A stretch of DNA of 64,000 nt from Megaleporinus macrocephalus (Eukaryota; Chordata; Actinopteri; Characiformes; Anostomidae). A program made the translations under genes and the position numbers. Below the pieces are notes generated by a model. It saw only the letters and a list, made by a program, of their open reading frames with translations. It was not told the origin of the DNA and searched no databases. The DNA lies in NCBI GenBank assembly GCA_021613375.1, contig CM038702.1, forward strand, positions 27,325,349-27,389,348, read 5' to 3'. This document shows positions 1-12,859 of the stretch, one piece after another (positions within the stretch are counted from its first letter, which is position 1; each line of letters starts with the position of its first letter).

Positions 1-187
1 ACAATCCAAACAACATCAACAACATTAATACAATAAGCACTGATTCTACGTATGTGTTTATTTAACCATTTCTAACTGTTCCCTCAAGGACGCCCAGCAC
101 TCAATACCTAGTTCTGCTAATCAATACTTCAAGGAGAAGGTGAAATATGTCGAGGAGAAATACGGAACTGAACCTGTGTTCTTCTAA

Positions 188-608
188 CCAGCTCTCCACA
201 CCCTGACTGCTTCCCTAAAAACATGTCTTATTTTTGTTTATGTATCTGACATTTAAGCTTTTAAAATCAAAGATAAATATCTGGTTCTTTGTAGTTTTAG
301 CAGTATAATTAATTTTCATGCTTACTAAGTAGATATAGCCAAACGTTAGAGCTTTAGGAGCTGAACCAAAAAACCTACCACAAACCTTATTGGGGTTTAC
401 TTTACGTTACTTTAACTTTATAAGTTGATATGGCATAAAACACAGATAATCCTTTATTCCTTTAACTTACTCTTCAAAATGTGATTAATTAAAAAATAGA
501 GCTCCTTTTTCAGTGTAATTAGGAAGTGATTGTAGAAGTTATTAGTTACATTTTTGTCAGAAATGTAAAAACAGCATCAGCAGCATCACCCTGTGCCATA
601 TATACACA
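188..608. other. AT-rich noncoding DNA
   Basis: Nothing recognisable apart from short A/T runs. It separates the open stretch at 89-187 from the first Tc1 element. Confidence 0.5.
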
Positions 609-1850
609 TATAGTGCATCTAGAAGGTATTCACAGCACTTCATTTTTTCCACATTTTCTTATGTTACAGTCTTATTCCAAAATAATGACATAAAAGGGTG
701 AAAAAGGTTTGTTTGAATTTTTTATTAAAAATAAAAAACATAAAAATTACATGTACATAGGTATTCGCAGCTTTTGCCATTACACTCTAAATTAAGCTCA
801 GGTGCTCCTGTTTCCTCTGAATATCCTTCAGTTGTTTCGACAACTTAATTGGAGCCTGTTGTAAATCCAGTTTATTGGATATGATTTGGAAAGGCACACA
901 CCGTCTATATAAGGTCCCAACAAGCCATGAAGTCCAAGGAATTGTCTGTAGACCTCCAAGACAGGACTGTATGGAGGCACAGATCTGGAGAAGGGTATGG
1001 AAAAATTAAAAGAAAAATGAATTAAAGGTTCCAATGACCACAGTGGCCTCAATCATCCGTATAGGGACTTCTGGAAGAAGTTTGGAACCACCAGGACTCT
1101 TCCTAGAGCTGGCCTCCCGCCAATCTGAGTGATCGGGGAAGAAGGGCCTTAGTCAGGGGGGTGACCAAGAACCCAAGGGTCACTGACAGAGCTTCAGTGT
1201 TGCTCTGTGGGGAGGGGAGAACCTTTCAGAAGGATAACCACTTCTGCAGCACTCCACCAATCTGGCCTGTATGATAGAGTGGCCAGACAGAAGCCACTCC
1301 TCAATAAAAGACACAAGACAGCCCACTTGGAGTTTGGCAAAAGGCACCTGAAGGACTCTCAGACCATAAGAAAACATGCTCCAGAGTGCATCTTCCAACA
1401 GGACAACGATCCTTCTGTGAACGTTCTTGAGTGGCCCGGCCAGAGCCTGTACTTGAACCCGACTGAACATCTCTGGAGAGATCTGAAAATGGTTGTGCAC
1501 CAGCACTCAACATCCAACCTGATGGAGATGGAAATGGGAGAAACTCTCCAAAAACAGGTGTGCCAAGCTTGTTGCATCATACTCAAAAAAACTTGAAGCT
1601 GTGATTGCAGCCAAAGGTGCTTCAACAAAGTATTAAGCAAACGCTGTTAATACTTTTGCACATGTGATTTATTTTGTTTTTAATGAATTTGCAAAAAAAT
1701 CTAACAAACTTTTTCACTTTGTCATTATCGGGTATTGTGTGTAAAATTTTAAGAGAAAAAACGAAATTTAATCCATTTTGGAATAGGGCTGTGAATAACA
1801 ATGTGAAAAAAGTGAAGCACTCTCAATACTTTTCAGATGCACTGCATATA
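609..1850 (+). mobile_element. Tc1-like DNA transposon, internally deleted (family 1)
   Basis: Long imperfect terminal inverted repeats of about 200 bp bound the element. The left end begins TAGTGCATCT (611-620) and the right end reads AGATGCACTG (1835-1844). TA dinucleotides flank both ends, as expected for TA target duplication. A TATATAAGG box (about 905-913) precedes the transposase start. At about 1.24 kb it is shorter than an intact member because the middle of the transposase is missing. The family is abundant in teleosts. This copy is inactive. Confidence 0.9.
927..1596 (+). pseudogene. Tc1 transposase pseudogene (family 1)
   Basis: It starts at ATG 927 with the usual MKSKELS-like N-terminus of this fish Tc1 family. 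Helix-turn-helix remnants follow near 1030-1120, then recognisable text (ALHQSGLYDRVARQKPLLNKRH) from about 1250. The frame is broken before 1207. After RHLKDSQTIRKHAP the reading jumps to the QQDND motif, so the segment carrying the first catalytic Asp of the DD34E triad is deleted. The C-terminal EHLWRDLK, next to the expected catalytic Glu, is retained. It cannot encode an active transposase. Confidence 0.88.
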
Positions 1851-2054
1851 TCTTGGGACACAGGTTGCACCATGTGCACCAATGTTAGCTTAACCCCAGG
1901 AGGGGTGAGCTGAAATAAGCACTACTGTTATTGAGTTATTTATTGGTTTTCATTTACACTTATAGCTAACCTGAAGGCCAAGCTCTTATAGTCTTGGTTT
2001 ACTTCTGAAAAGAACACATGTGGACTCAAGAGTAAAATATTAAACAAAATAAGA

Positions 2055-2390
2055 TGATAAACAAAGTGTTAAACAAATCCAAACACTGTTCTGTTTTAGA
2101 CTCTTCACAAACTTTGATGCAGCTTTTCACATGTTTGGCGTTCTCACGAGCTGCTCACGAACCACTTGAGATGCTTTTTCAACAGGGCTGAAGAACATAC
2201 ACATATGCTGAGATTTAAAATGTTTGTTTTTTGGAAAGTTCATACATAGGCTATCAACTTCACTGTTTAGATTTGTCTTAGAAACCAAGTCTTGAAGCAT
2301 TCAAGTCTTACATCGGAATGTGTTTAACATTATGAAGAGCATGCATTAAGTCAGGCGGGTCCAAACTTTTGACTGGATCTGTACATTATT
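2055..2390 (-). mobile_element. Tc1-like transposon fragment (family 2), 3' part
   Basis: The segment at 2060-2215 matches, in reverse, the transposase C-terminal coding region of the salmonid/teleost Tc1 family whose ends read GTCCAAACTTTTGACTGG. That terminal motif is itself present at 2361-2378. About 140 bases of degenerate terminal repeat separate the two. No intact frame is left, and the left half of the transposon is missing. Recognition is from memory of the family, not a search. Confidence 0.65.
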
Positions 2391-2954
2391 GCGGCTGTAT
2401 TTTGAGCCCATATGGTGGCCCATAGCGGGCAGTACTTATTACACTTTTATCTCTGATAGAGTCCCCTGCATAGAAGAAGAGAAAACGACATCCTGCAGGA
2501 CTCCTAAATATTATGCAATTTAACTTGTACAGTGTGTTCCTTCTTTCTGCTCTGTTGACCTCAGTGAAAACAGGACAGCCGCTGAAATCTTTCATTTCGC
2601 TCCAGTCCTCTGTTTTCCAGACGCTTCTATTTTCTTCCCCTTTTAGCTAAAGATTGACTCAGCATTCGAGCAAGCTAAATATAAAGTTGCAAAGCTGTTT
2701 TGTTTTTCGTTATTTAAACCCCCCAAGCTCCTCTCCAGCAGAGCTGCAGGATGATGATGATGGTCAGCAACTTTGCTTTAAAATGGGGCTAAGAATGCAT
2801 TAAGGACTGGATATAATGAGAATATGAGTCATTAGTTGAATTAGATTTTTGTGAACTGCTAAAAACTTCTGCCTTTAGCAATTTATTCTGCTTATATCTG
2901 ACACTCAACAGATTCCAGAACCTCCCGGCATGCCTTTTTTGATTCAATCCAGTG
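2391..2954. other. Noncoding DNA
   Basis: No feature recognised. A short minus-strand open frame at 2386-2595 has no supporting signals. Confidence 0.4.
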
Positions 2955-3330
2955 TGAATTCCATTCAGTCCAATTCGGTTTTATTTGTGTGGCGCCAACA
3001 GCTTGTCTAGAAAGCCAAAGGAGTGTCAGGAAAAAAAAACTCTAAGAACATGAAGAAGAACCATTACGAAGAACCTAGGCTGAAAAGAAAAGAAAAACTT
3101 CCTGCAGAACAACCACTGAGAGGAGATCAAATCTTTCAAACAGGAGAAAGTCCCTACGAGCACAGAGGAGAAAAGAAACTCGGAAAGGAGCCTCCCTAAG
3201 AGCATGAGAGAAAACCATTGAGAGAAACCAAGACTCAAAAGGAGCAATTTTTTAAGAGCATGAGGAGGAAGGCCTTTAAATCCTAGAATAAGCCAACTGC
3301 GGTCACTGTGAGCATCAACTCTGCCTGCCT
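2955..3330. repeat. Degenerate dispersed repeat with ATTTGTGTGGCGCC-type head
   Basis: The motif around 2970-2995 (tttattTGTGTGGCGCC) is typical of a widespread fish repeat. The purine-rich text that follows has recurring gagaaacca and gaggaggaa words, as in the body of the same repeats. The copy is heavily decayed and the family is uncertain. Confidence 0.4.
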
Positions 3331-5520
3331 GAGGAGAAGAACCATCACATCTAGGCGCTAGAGATAAGGAGATTGTTCTGCCAGACCACCCATGGCTGAA
3401 GAGCTCACATACACAAGCTTCTCCCATTCCAAAACCTCAATCCTCCAGCTTCTGCTGCCTGAAAACTCTGCTCCTGCCCTCACTCACTCTCTGTGAGTCC
3501 TTCTGGAGTGTGTCCCCCCAGCAGTCTGTTTACATTCCTCACTTTCACTCCATCATACACACTTTACATGGACTAAGCATTGAGCCCTGAGGAACACCAC
3601 TCTCTCCTACCACTGTGAAAGATTTCTTATCTCATGGAAAAGTGTGTGTGTGTGGGGGGTGGGGCATGGGGGGATAGGGTGGAGGACTGTGTGTAAAGGC
3701 ATTCACCTAGGTGACATGCAGCTCTTTACGACAGCATGCTTAGGCAAAGCAATTTTCTTGACAGTTACTGGGTCAGATCAATGACAAATAGCAGAACGCC
3801 TAATAGCATGGTTCAAATATCCAAAGTTTCCAGCTTTCTGCTCTTCCTGAAATCTCTTAGAAAGCTTTGGTCACCCCCTCACCCCAAGAATTCTAAGAAA
3901 AACTCTGATCTTCAAGTAAACTCTGGTTTTCCAGAAAACTGACACATCCCCATGAAGACCAAGACATAAGGGGGACTTTAAAGCCTCAATTAAGCAGTAA
4001 ACTAACACAGATGTCAGAGCCACAAGAACAACACTGTATTTTTGATAAGCTTTTTCAAGCGGCTAGATTCCTCATAGCTCTGTGACATGGGGAAAAATTT
4101 AGAGAACAAATAACAGGACATTAAATAAAAGATATGAAAGATTGCAGAGCAAACATTTGTTTCAGTCCTGGCAGAACATTTGCCCTCTAGTGAGAAGGAT
4201 ATTGCATTTACACCACTGTGCTACACAGGACAGACTGAGGCAAAAAAGAGACTCAAAGAAACTCAAATAAAAACATTTCTAATATACACATCAGTCTTCC
4301 AAAACACACATATTAAAGTGTAGAGTCATGATATGAAGTATGAGGCCCGTATAAGGTTGTGAACAAAATAGTCCAGTACAAAATATACAGTATCAGTTTA
4401 AAATACACTCAACCAATGAAACGAATTACATAAGCTGCATTAAAACCCATATAATTTTTTTAAATCCTCCTTTTTATCTAAAACCACTCATTAATCTATT
4501 TATACAAAGTTCATTTTGTGTCATGTTTTTGGTCCACATACTTCTTTATGCCTGGCTTGATATTCGAGTATGAATGCAAATGATGAAATCAATCTATATT
4601 GATGAAAATCTGATGATAAGGGTTATTAATTTCTTTACAATCCACATTGTTGACACGAACTTTGCTTTCTCTTTGAATACTCACGCATGCAATAATCAGA
4701 TTCATCCGCTCCAGGTAGAAGCACAACCCATGTTACAAAATGTTCTTCCACATGCTGTATGCAGTTACTCATTTCCACCAGAGAGGTCTCCAAATTGCTT
4801 TAAAACTGGTCGAATGCTGCTTTATTCTCAGACCTACAGTCAGTTGAGTAAAAGCTGCTAAAGACTGGAATGTTGCTGTACGGTCTCCAGCTCGGAGGGT
4901 TGTGCCAGAGTTCACAGCAGCGCGTTCAGAATCAGAAAACATTTCAACATTAGCACAGATACACTCCTCATTAAAACACTCCCACACTCTTTTTCTCTCT
5001 TTTGTCTCTCACACACGAGTCTTCACACATAAAGGCACATACACAGTAGGTGTTCACTTGACCGATACACCAACAAGACCAACCACATATTTGCACCAAT
5101 AAAAGGAAAGGAGAAAAGATGTAAGGAAGAAGTAGTTGAAGTAGGCCTATGGACAGTTTAACATCTTCAAAGCTGGGCTGCTGGACTGCTTTAACAGTTT
5201 CCAGTCAAATAACTGAGAAAGCTACCTAAATGTATGGTAGAGTTAAGGGTTTAACAACATATACCTTAAATTGCATTGCTCCAGATAAAGCTCTAAATTT
5301 GATATGCGCAGAGAACAAACTAGAGAAAAGAAAGTGCTGTTTTATCTTGATACCAGTGCACGAAAGGCACTAAAATGAAATAAGAAATAACACAATTCAA
5401 GCACACATTAGATCTAGGTTAGCATATCATTGGTGTCCAAAGAAAAACATTTATCTACATTTTTGACCATTTTTATATTACTACATTATTTAAACAGGAC
5501 AGCTGATATTTACATTGTAT
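3331..5520. other. Noncoding intronic DNA
   Basis: This stretch contains a short GT/GGGG-rich patch (3642-3680) and AT-rich DNA. No exon, RNA gene or clear repeat was seen. Confidence 0.4.
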
Positions 5521-5524
5521 CAAC

Positions 5525-5645
5525 ATTTCATGATGAACGGATCAATAAAAATACTCCAAAATAGCTTGCAAAAAATTCTGGTTCCATTGACTTACATTGA
5601 AAGTAAAGTTTTTGTTCTCTCCTGCAAAGTTATCACTTTGTGATA
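5525..5645 (-). repeat. MITE-like dispersed repeat, inverted copy of part of 50590-50710
   Basis: The words ttccattgacttacattgaaag and tcatgatgaac occur here in the reverse orientation of a related stretch at 50590-50710. The two loci therefore carry the same short interspersed element. Identity is moderate, with several gaps. Confidence 0.55.
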
Positions 5646-6940
5646 CTAGTTTTTCATTGGACAGAGACAATATTGTACTGCCATCAATGTTCTTTACTAC
5701 AATACTCAGCCTGTATTGCGCAAATACATCGTACAACCATTGAAAATAGATTCATTTTATTTACCACCCAAACTCTTCTGAGGTTCTTTGTGTATTGTTG
5801 ATAATGTTCATTTTCTTGCAACTAGTTCACTCTTTGACATAATGAGTACTGCATGAATGCATTTAAAAAAAATATGCTCATCTCAAAACTACTGAATTAA
5901 AAAGAAAACAATATCTCAGACTGTGCGTTCTAAACAGCTTCGTGTACTAATTTCGTGTACTGCGCGGGACCTTTAGGAGACATTATGTGTTATGCTGCAG
6001 GCGTATGGTTCCTATTTCTTACCACTGTGAACAACTCTGACTCGACAAGTTTCCTTTAAATGAAGCATATTTTACGTCAGACCACAGACCATTTGAAAAG
6101 GATGACATTGTCTTTCCTTTAGACAATGCAGTTTGTAAATACGTTTTTGTAAAGTTGTTCGGAAAACTCACCAAAATCCTGTCAGGCCAGTCCAATTTTT
6201 GGCCACCCGTCACAGCACATTTTTCCCCACACAGTGCAACCATAGGCCACCCAGATTTGCGTGGAGGGGGAATCTGCCCAATCTGGCAACCCTGCTCCGC
6301 TGCAGTGACCCCACACTAAGAGACGGCTCAGTTTACTCTCACTCTCGCCCCAGCCGATGTGGTGAATAGTGGCGAAAGACTATGCACTTTTGTCCAGTTG
6401 CAGGACCTGCCCAATTAATGCGCAACAACACAGAGTGTCACATACACAAGTCCATGTCTGACAGACAGTTAGGAAAAACAACACATTGTGTGTTTTTGTG
6501 TGTGCTCTAGCACTAATCGGGGTGTGAACGTGCTTTCCTGGGTGGAAATGAATCAAAACCTGTCCAAACAAGTGTGAACATTGTCTTTGTAAATACACAC
6601 ACACTCCTATACAGACTTAACTCACCCTCCCCACCCAGGTAGAGGTGTCACACCTGCACACATCAACTCTGGCAATAAGTAGAAGCTGTCATTATAGCTG
6701 CTGAACTTTATAAACTACATAACGATCATGTCTGGGAGCATTATTACATGTGACATTAACATAATCATAGTAATTGATGAGAAAGAGTATAAACTAATTT
6801 AAAGCAGGATATAAAAAGCTACTGCTAAGGGATCCCGCGTGATTGCTAAAATGTACCTGGGTCATTGCGGTGCTATCCAAAGTTTGTTGCCAAAAGATGA
6901 TAGGCCATTATGGTGGCATTCCAGGCGGTTGCTAATATGA

Positions 6941-6978
<38 letters not shown>

Positions 6979-8556
6979 GTATGCATGAGCCCATGGGCAC
7001 TGCATGAGACGTACCATTTCTCAACATTCCTCCACTTAAAGCCTATGTAACTTTAGCCTGAATTCTGTTATAGCCCATGTTTATAGGTGTGTCATACAGT
7101 CAAAGACCACATAACACACACCACATAATGAGCCAGGCATGCAGTGAGCAGCATGCATTAGCACTTTCCATTATCTGTTAGCTAGACTAGCCTCCTGGCT
7201 TCTATGTGAAACTATGGAAGACACCAAACATCTACTTGGTTGCTCAACTTTACTGTGTGTTAAAGGAGGAAACTGGATGAATTATCACATTAAAGTGAAG
7301 AACTGAATAATAAGGCTGGGGTTTAAAGGGTTCAATAGAAGCTAGTCTTCAGGCTTTAAAGTCTCATGGTTGAGTGAGACACAAAGGTAGGGGCTTTTTG
7401 TTCTTTACACAAAAGTACTGTGACACATGAGTGAGCAGTGCATGAGGTCACGCAGTGCCAAGTTAATGATAAGACACACTTCCCCTACACGCTCCCCCCA
7501 CACAAAAGTGCCTGTGCTCTCACCCTCGACCCCGCTTTCAAGATTTAAGCTTAACACACACTTTCTGCAGGTCACTCTCAAAAACGATGTGTTAATCAGC
7601 AACACACTTTTCGTGTTAGCACTGATTTAACACTTTGCAGGGTAAGCTGTCAGACCGGACCTAAGCCTAAAACGAGTTTTCAAAGGTTAATCAGCTCTGG
7701 CAATATGATTCAGACCAAGACTTAATCCATGTTTGTAAAAGCAGCTCTTTGTGGTACAATACCGGACTAGATGTTTGACTTTTGGAATGCCAACTAACAT
7801 TGAGCGACATTAACCTAAACTGAGCTGCAAGTGCATATAAGAAAATTGGTTTATAATAAAATTTATTTTTTAAAATTAGGTGTAATTTAATGGCAGTATT
7901 ATGCAGAGGAAGGTAAGAGTAATTTTTCATTCCTTTTCATGTAACAATAAGCTATGGCCGTAAAAATGATGAGCTCTAGCACACTATGTATAGTGTAAGC
8001 ATAGTAAACTAATAAAACAATACTGATTTAAGGGATATAATAACAGTTGCTCGGAGAGTTCTCATTTTTCCCGGCTCTGACGCATTCGCCTTGTAGGGAA
8101 TGTGGAAAGAATGGCGGGAATTTTTGAAACTCTTCCACTTCCTTCATGAGACAGAAGCACCACGCCCACTCCCTGATTGAGTCAAATGCTCAAAAAAAAA
8201 AAAAAACCTCCATAAAACCTGGCACTCAATTGTTTGGTATGGGAAAGCACTTTAGGCGATGTGTGCAACTGTGTGTGTGAGTACATGTGTGTGTACGTGC
8301 GTGTGTAGGTCTGGGTCCACACGCTTTCAGTCCAAGAAAGTCTGAGAAAAGGCGCTGGAGTGGAGAAACACCAGCTATCTGTCTGAAACACAGCCACACA
8401 TGGTAAAGGAGCCAGAGGAATAACACTCGCAGAATATTGAGGTCATTTTAACTGTCGCATAAGACGATTTTCCAACATAAAAGTCACAACTACCCTCTCC
8501 ATTCTTTGCCCACTCCACATTTTCTCATGTCTACTTTGAGGAAATGCGAGCTTAAA
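5646..8556. other. Noncoding intronic DNA with a TG microsatellite
   Basis: A (TG)n tract lies at 6943-6977. The stretch 8040-8180 is less AT-rich than its surroundings (it includes GGCGGGAATTTT) and could be regulatory, but nothing decisive is visible. No gene was seen. Confidence 0.4.
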
Positions 8557-8576
8557 AGAACACTGGTAAAAAAAAA

Positions 8577-9485
8577 CACAATACCTACATTTAGAGTGAG
8601 ATATTCATTCAACCTAATGAGAAACTGTAGAACACAACTCAGTTTATATCACAATACCTACATTTAGAGTGAGATACTCATTCAACCTAATGAGAAACTG
8701 TAGAACACAACTCAGTTTATATCACAATACCTACATTTACAGTGAGATATTCATTCAACCTAATGAGAAACTGTAGAACACAACTCAGTTTATATCACAA
8801 TACCTACATTTAGAGTGAGATATTCATTCAACCTAATGAGAAACTGTAGAACACAACTCAGTTTATATCACAATACCTACATTTAGAGTGATATATTCAT
8901 TTAACCTAATGAGAAACTGTAGAACACAACTCAGTTTATATCACAATACCTACATTTAGAGTGAGATATTCATTCAACCTAATGAGAAACTGTAGAACAC
9001 AACTCAGTTTATATCACAATACCTACATTTAGAGTGAGATATTCATTCAACCTAATGAGAAACTGTAGAACACAACTCAGTTTATATCACAATACCTACA
9101 TTTAGAGTGATATATTCATTTAACCTAATGAGAAACTGTAGAACACAACTCAGATTATATCACAATACCTACATTTAGAGTGAGATATACATTCAACCTA
9201 ATGAGAAACTGTAGAACACAACTCAGTATATATCACAATACCTACATTTAGAGTGAGATATTCATTCAACTTAATGAGAAACTGTAGAACCCAACTCAGT
9301 TTATATCACAATACCTACATTTAGAGTGAGATATTCATTCAACTTAATGAGAAACTGTAGAACCCAACTCAGTTTATATCACAATACCTACATTTAGAGT
9401 GAGATACTCATTCAATACTCTAAATGTAGGTATTGTGATATAAACTGAATACATATATACTCTATATATTCATTCAACCTAATGA
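8577..9485 (+). repeat. 73-bp minisatellite array 1 (about 11.5 units)
   Basis: The unit runs from ACAATACCTACATTTAGAG through GAGATATTCATTCAACC and GAGAAACTGTAGAACACAAC to TCAGTTTATATC, 73 bp in all. Units are nearly identical, with point variants such as TATATTCATTTAACC in some. At the right end a partial unit is inverted (9417-9447), followed by a final direct fragment to 9485. The same unit forms arrays at 20148-20387 and 32483-33955 in the opposite orientation. Confidence 0.95.
9370..9447. repeat. Perfect 31-bp inverted repeat at the end of the 73-bp array
   Basis: The left arm 9370-9400 and right arm 9417-9447 are exact reverse complements of each other, separated by a 16-base loop. 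It was created by inversion of one partial minisatellite unit at the array edge. Confidence 0.95.
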
Positions 9486-10025
9486 GAAACTGTAGAACAA
9501 ATCACTGATGCCAGCTTATGAACATCTAGGCTTAAAATGAACACACACATATGTATATATGTATACATACACATGTATATATGTATGTATATATGACAGC
9601 ATATTGACACAAGGGCCCTAAACACTATTATGAAGCTTCATTCCCAAGTAATGGGATTTAAAAGGCTGGTTACATTAAAATATAGTGTTATCGAATGAGC
9701 TTTGGCAATTCTACACTAATCTTAATAGCATCATAACCCAGCATCATATGATACCAGAACATTACAGATTTCCATTTCATAATAGTTTATATACAGTCAA
9801 ATGTCCAATGGTTCTCTACGTGAAAAACAAACTGTCTTCTAATTCTATGTATTTAATGCACAATTACCATTTACTTGGTGAATGTAACCAACAAAACCTT
9901 AACAAATGTACAGGAAAATAACATGTAGTGGATGAGTTGACTTAGAAAATCAACAAAACATGTTATTTGTTCCAACTTTTGCATATGACTGTATTGTACC
10001 AGCCTCCAAATGAGCACTGCTAAAG
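9486..10025. other. Noncoding intronic DNA with TATG/TATA microsatellite
   Basis: An alternating tatgtata tract lies at 9540-9596. The words CCAACTTTTGCATATGACTG near 9972-9991 resemble the terminal repeat of a fish MITE. No gene was seen. Confidence 0.4.
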
Positions 10026-10029
10026 TGGT

Positions 10030-10110
10030 AATTATGGACAGTCCAGTAAAAGAGGCTTAGAGTCTAGTAACACTTCTGCCCACACGCTTCATTTCAAAGA
10101 TAGACATCTT
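10030..10110 (+). repeat. Duplicated segment P (copy 1; partner at 12860-12940)
   Basis: This shares GACAGTCCAGT, then AGGCTT, then a CTGCCCACA-GCTTC block in the same order and spacing as 12870-12932, next to nav3 exon 1. Divergence is about one base in six by eye. Confidence 0.55.
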
Positions 10111-10596
10111 AATAGCCCTGGACAAAAAAAGCGAGAACGACCCACTCTCAGCGCAGTCATCGTGGCTCCCTCACCACGTGCACGTCGTGATTTACCAATC
10201 ATGAATGACTCATTTGTACATGGAAAGACGCGCACCACAAGCAGCAGCATGGTGCACAGGAAGAAGATTCAACTGAACCCAATCAATTCCTGCTAGTGTT
10301 TTTTCGTTCTCAATCACTCAAATCTCCAGCAAGTGGTTTATTGTCATGCTTTATATGTTATATGGATTACATATGAAGGAGTTTATAGTGAGGGGAAATA
10401 TGAATCTGAATGTATTCAAATGTACACACATAAAGTCAAAGAAATATGTATTCATAAGCATAAACAAAGATATGTTTACAAAATTGATTCATACAAATGA
10501 AAGTTAATATAGGTTAAACATTAATGCTAATTGCGTTTATTGCACCTGATGTCATAAGATGCTGCCACTGGCTGAGAAATTATGCTCAGCCAGTGT

Positions 10597-10797
10597 CTGC
10601 TTGATACACAGTGCAATCACATACAGCAAAGCATGGAAATGCTGTTTATGCACTGTACACCAATTAATACATACAGCACTATGATATATTCATCAGCACA
10701 GAGCCTCATGCATATACATATTGTAGATATACAGTGTGAGTATACATATGAAGGTACTCCAATGCACTGAACACCTATTAGCACCTATAAATGCCAT
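10597..10797 (+). repeat. Duplicated segment Q (copy 1; partner at 12487-12675)
   Basis: It begins with CTGCTTGATACACAGTGCA and ends with GAACACCTATTAGCACCTAT. The partner at 12487-12675 has the same order of words and is about 85-90 percent identical by eye. The two copies are direct repeats about 1.9 kb apart. Confidence 0.85.
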
Positions 10798-10799
10798 GA

Positions 10800-11740
10800 A
10801 GGACCTTCCTGAAGTTCTCAGGGAGAACAATATAAAACAATTTTAGAATGGAACACACTACAGACACATAATGTTCATAAACCCCCATGTCAGTACAACT
10901 GATTTAATAATATGTGATTATAAAGATGTGGAACCACATTTATGGTTACACTCAGACTGCAGGAAAATCAGATTTGTTCCTCAAATCAGATCCTTTAAGA
11001 TCACTGTCCATACTGTTATTTACAAGTGCTCAAACCGCACTGGTGCATCCAAACATCACCAACCTGTGTGCATGTGTTGCTGTGTTAACAACATAGGCAT
11101 CAGTGGATGGAGGTGCATCGTCTTCAAACAATCGCCCTGTCCGGCATTGTTGTGATAGCGCTCTGTCTGACTAATTGGCAGATGCACCATTCAAGATTTA
11201 ACAAGATTTCAGACTGCTGATAAGGAAGGTAAGAGAGAAGCCAGCAGTCACTCAAAATGAGCTGCAGGGGTACTGGACAACAATAACACAGACAACAATA
11301 AGCAATGGAATGCACCATGCAATAATCTCCAATTCTTCACCCCACCTGAAACTTCTCCTCTAAAGAAGATGCACAGATCCTTATCATGCTCGAAGTACAA
11401 AGGTGACAGCATCATGATGCAGGTCTGCTTCGCAGTAAATAGTATTCCGACATAATCAAAGTAAATAAGAATGGAATGATATCCAGAGAGATATTAGAGA
11501 CAAATTTTATGAAAAAAAAAAAAATCTGGGAAGAAGATGGACAGTCCAATAAAACAATTACAATAAACTGAATTTTCAGAATGTGCCATCTTTCACCAGA
11601 TCAAATAACTGCTCCTAGTAATTTTATACCAATTAGATAATCAAGTTGTTTTGAGATAGTCGACTTGTTCTTCGTTTTCTTTTCTGTTATTGTTATTCCA
11701 CATTAAACAATGTCATAGAGCCTATACCCAAATGACAAGG
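10800..11740. other. Noncoding intronic DNA
   Basis: No exon, RNA gene or repeat recognised. Plus-strand open frames at 10871-11155 have no start context or homology that I recognise. Confidence 0.4.
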
Positions 11741-11744
11741 TAGA

Positions 11745-12005
11745 ATTTTCCAACAGAGTGGACAGTGTTTAAAAACTCCTGATCTACTCACACGAGCACA
11801 ACACACACTAACACATCACTACCATATCAGTGTCACTGCAGTGCTGAGGATGACCCCCTCCTCAAATAACAGCTGCTCTGTGTGGACCTGTGAGGATTTC
11901 TGATCATTGAAGAACAGAGTGAAAAGGGGAATAGAGTATACAGAGAAACAGACAGATAGTGTAGTATAGAAATAAGGAGGAGTTCCTAAAACTCACTTCT
12001 ACTTT
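11745..12005 (+). repeat. Dispersed repeat (SINE/MITE-like) with CACTGCAGTGCTGAGGATGA core
   Basis: The core block (acacactaacacatcac, gtgtcactgcagtgctgag, ctgctctgtg, ttgaagaacagagtgaaa) matches a repeat I recognise as very common in otophysan fish genomes. The far end reads atagaaataaggagg. The family name and boundaries are uncertain. Confidence 0.55.
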
Positions 12006-12009
12006 AAAT

Positions 12010-12486
12010 ACATCTAATGCTACTTTAAATGTACTGCTACCTTAAATCCAATGATACCATTATTGCTGTGCATTAGTGAGTATATGTAGTTAGATTTAAA
12101 TGTCTTTGAATAAACGTTGGAGAAAACCCTGGCGTATGATCGTTTAGAAAAGCACAAGCACACTATTCAGGCACTAATACAACTTAATTATCTAACTGGC
12201 ATAAAATAAAAATAAAAATATTTGATCTGGTCAGATATGACACATGCTGCATTTACATTTTATTGTAAGTTAAATCTTAAAGCCATTTAGCTTTAGTTAT
12301 TATGGAATAATCAAGAGATCCAGTTTGTTAGTTTATGCAGCTTCTAACAAATAGCTCGAAAGCTGCAGAGCTGTAAGAATTCTATACAGGTATTTGTAGC
12401 AAAACTAACTTTGTAATACTGAAAACTGAGAAAGTGCTTCCAAAGTTTTGAACTGTATTGTACACCTGTGGAGCAGCACACTATCT
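12010..12486. other. AT-rich intronic DNA
   Basis: Nothing recognised. Confidence 0.4.
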
Positions 12487-12675
12487 GCTTGATACACAGT
12501 GCAGTCACATGCAGCAAAGCATGGAACTGCTGTATATGCACTGTACACCAATTAATGCATACAGTAGTACAATATATTAATCAACACAGAGCTTCATGCA
12601 TATACATACTGCAGTTATACAGTATGAGTACACATATGCATGCACTGAACACCTATTAGCACCTATAAATGTCAT
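12487..12675 (+). repeat. Duplicated segment Q (copy 2)
   Basis: Direct repeat of 10597-10797, with a short deletion in the last third. It lies about 320 bases inside nav3 intron 1 from the exon 1 donor. Confidence 0.85.
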
Positions 12676-12859
12676 AACAAGTTGGCAAATTAACTAGGCT
12701 ACTTATACATAAGACTGCTTAAGATATCAATGTAATGTATTTGAATGCTTTAATAAAGATGAACTAATGAACTAGGGCCAGAACAGCAGCAGAGTAAGGT
12801 GCGGGTAATAGTAGCCCCTTACAAATAGCAACAAGTTTATAGCCACCAAATAACCAGTG

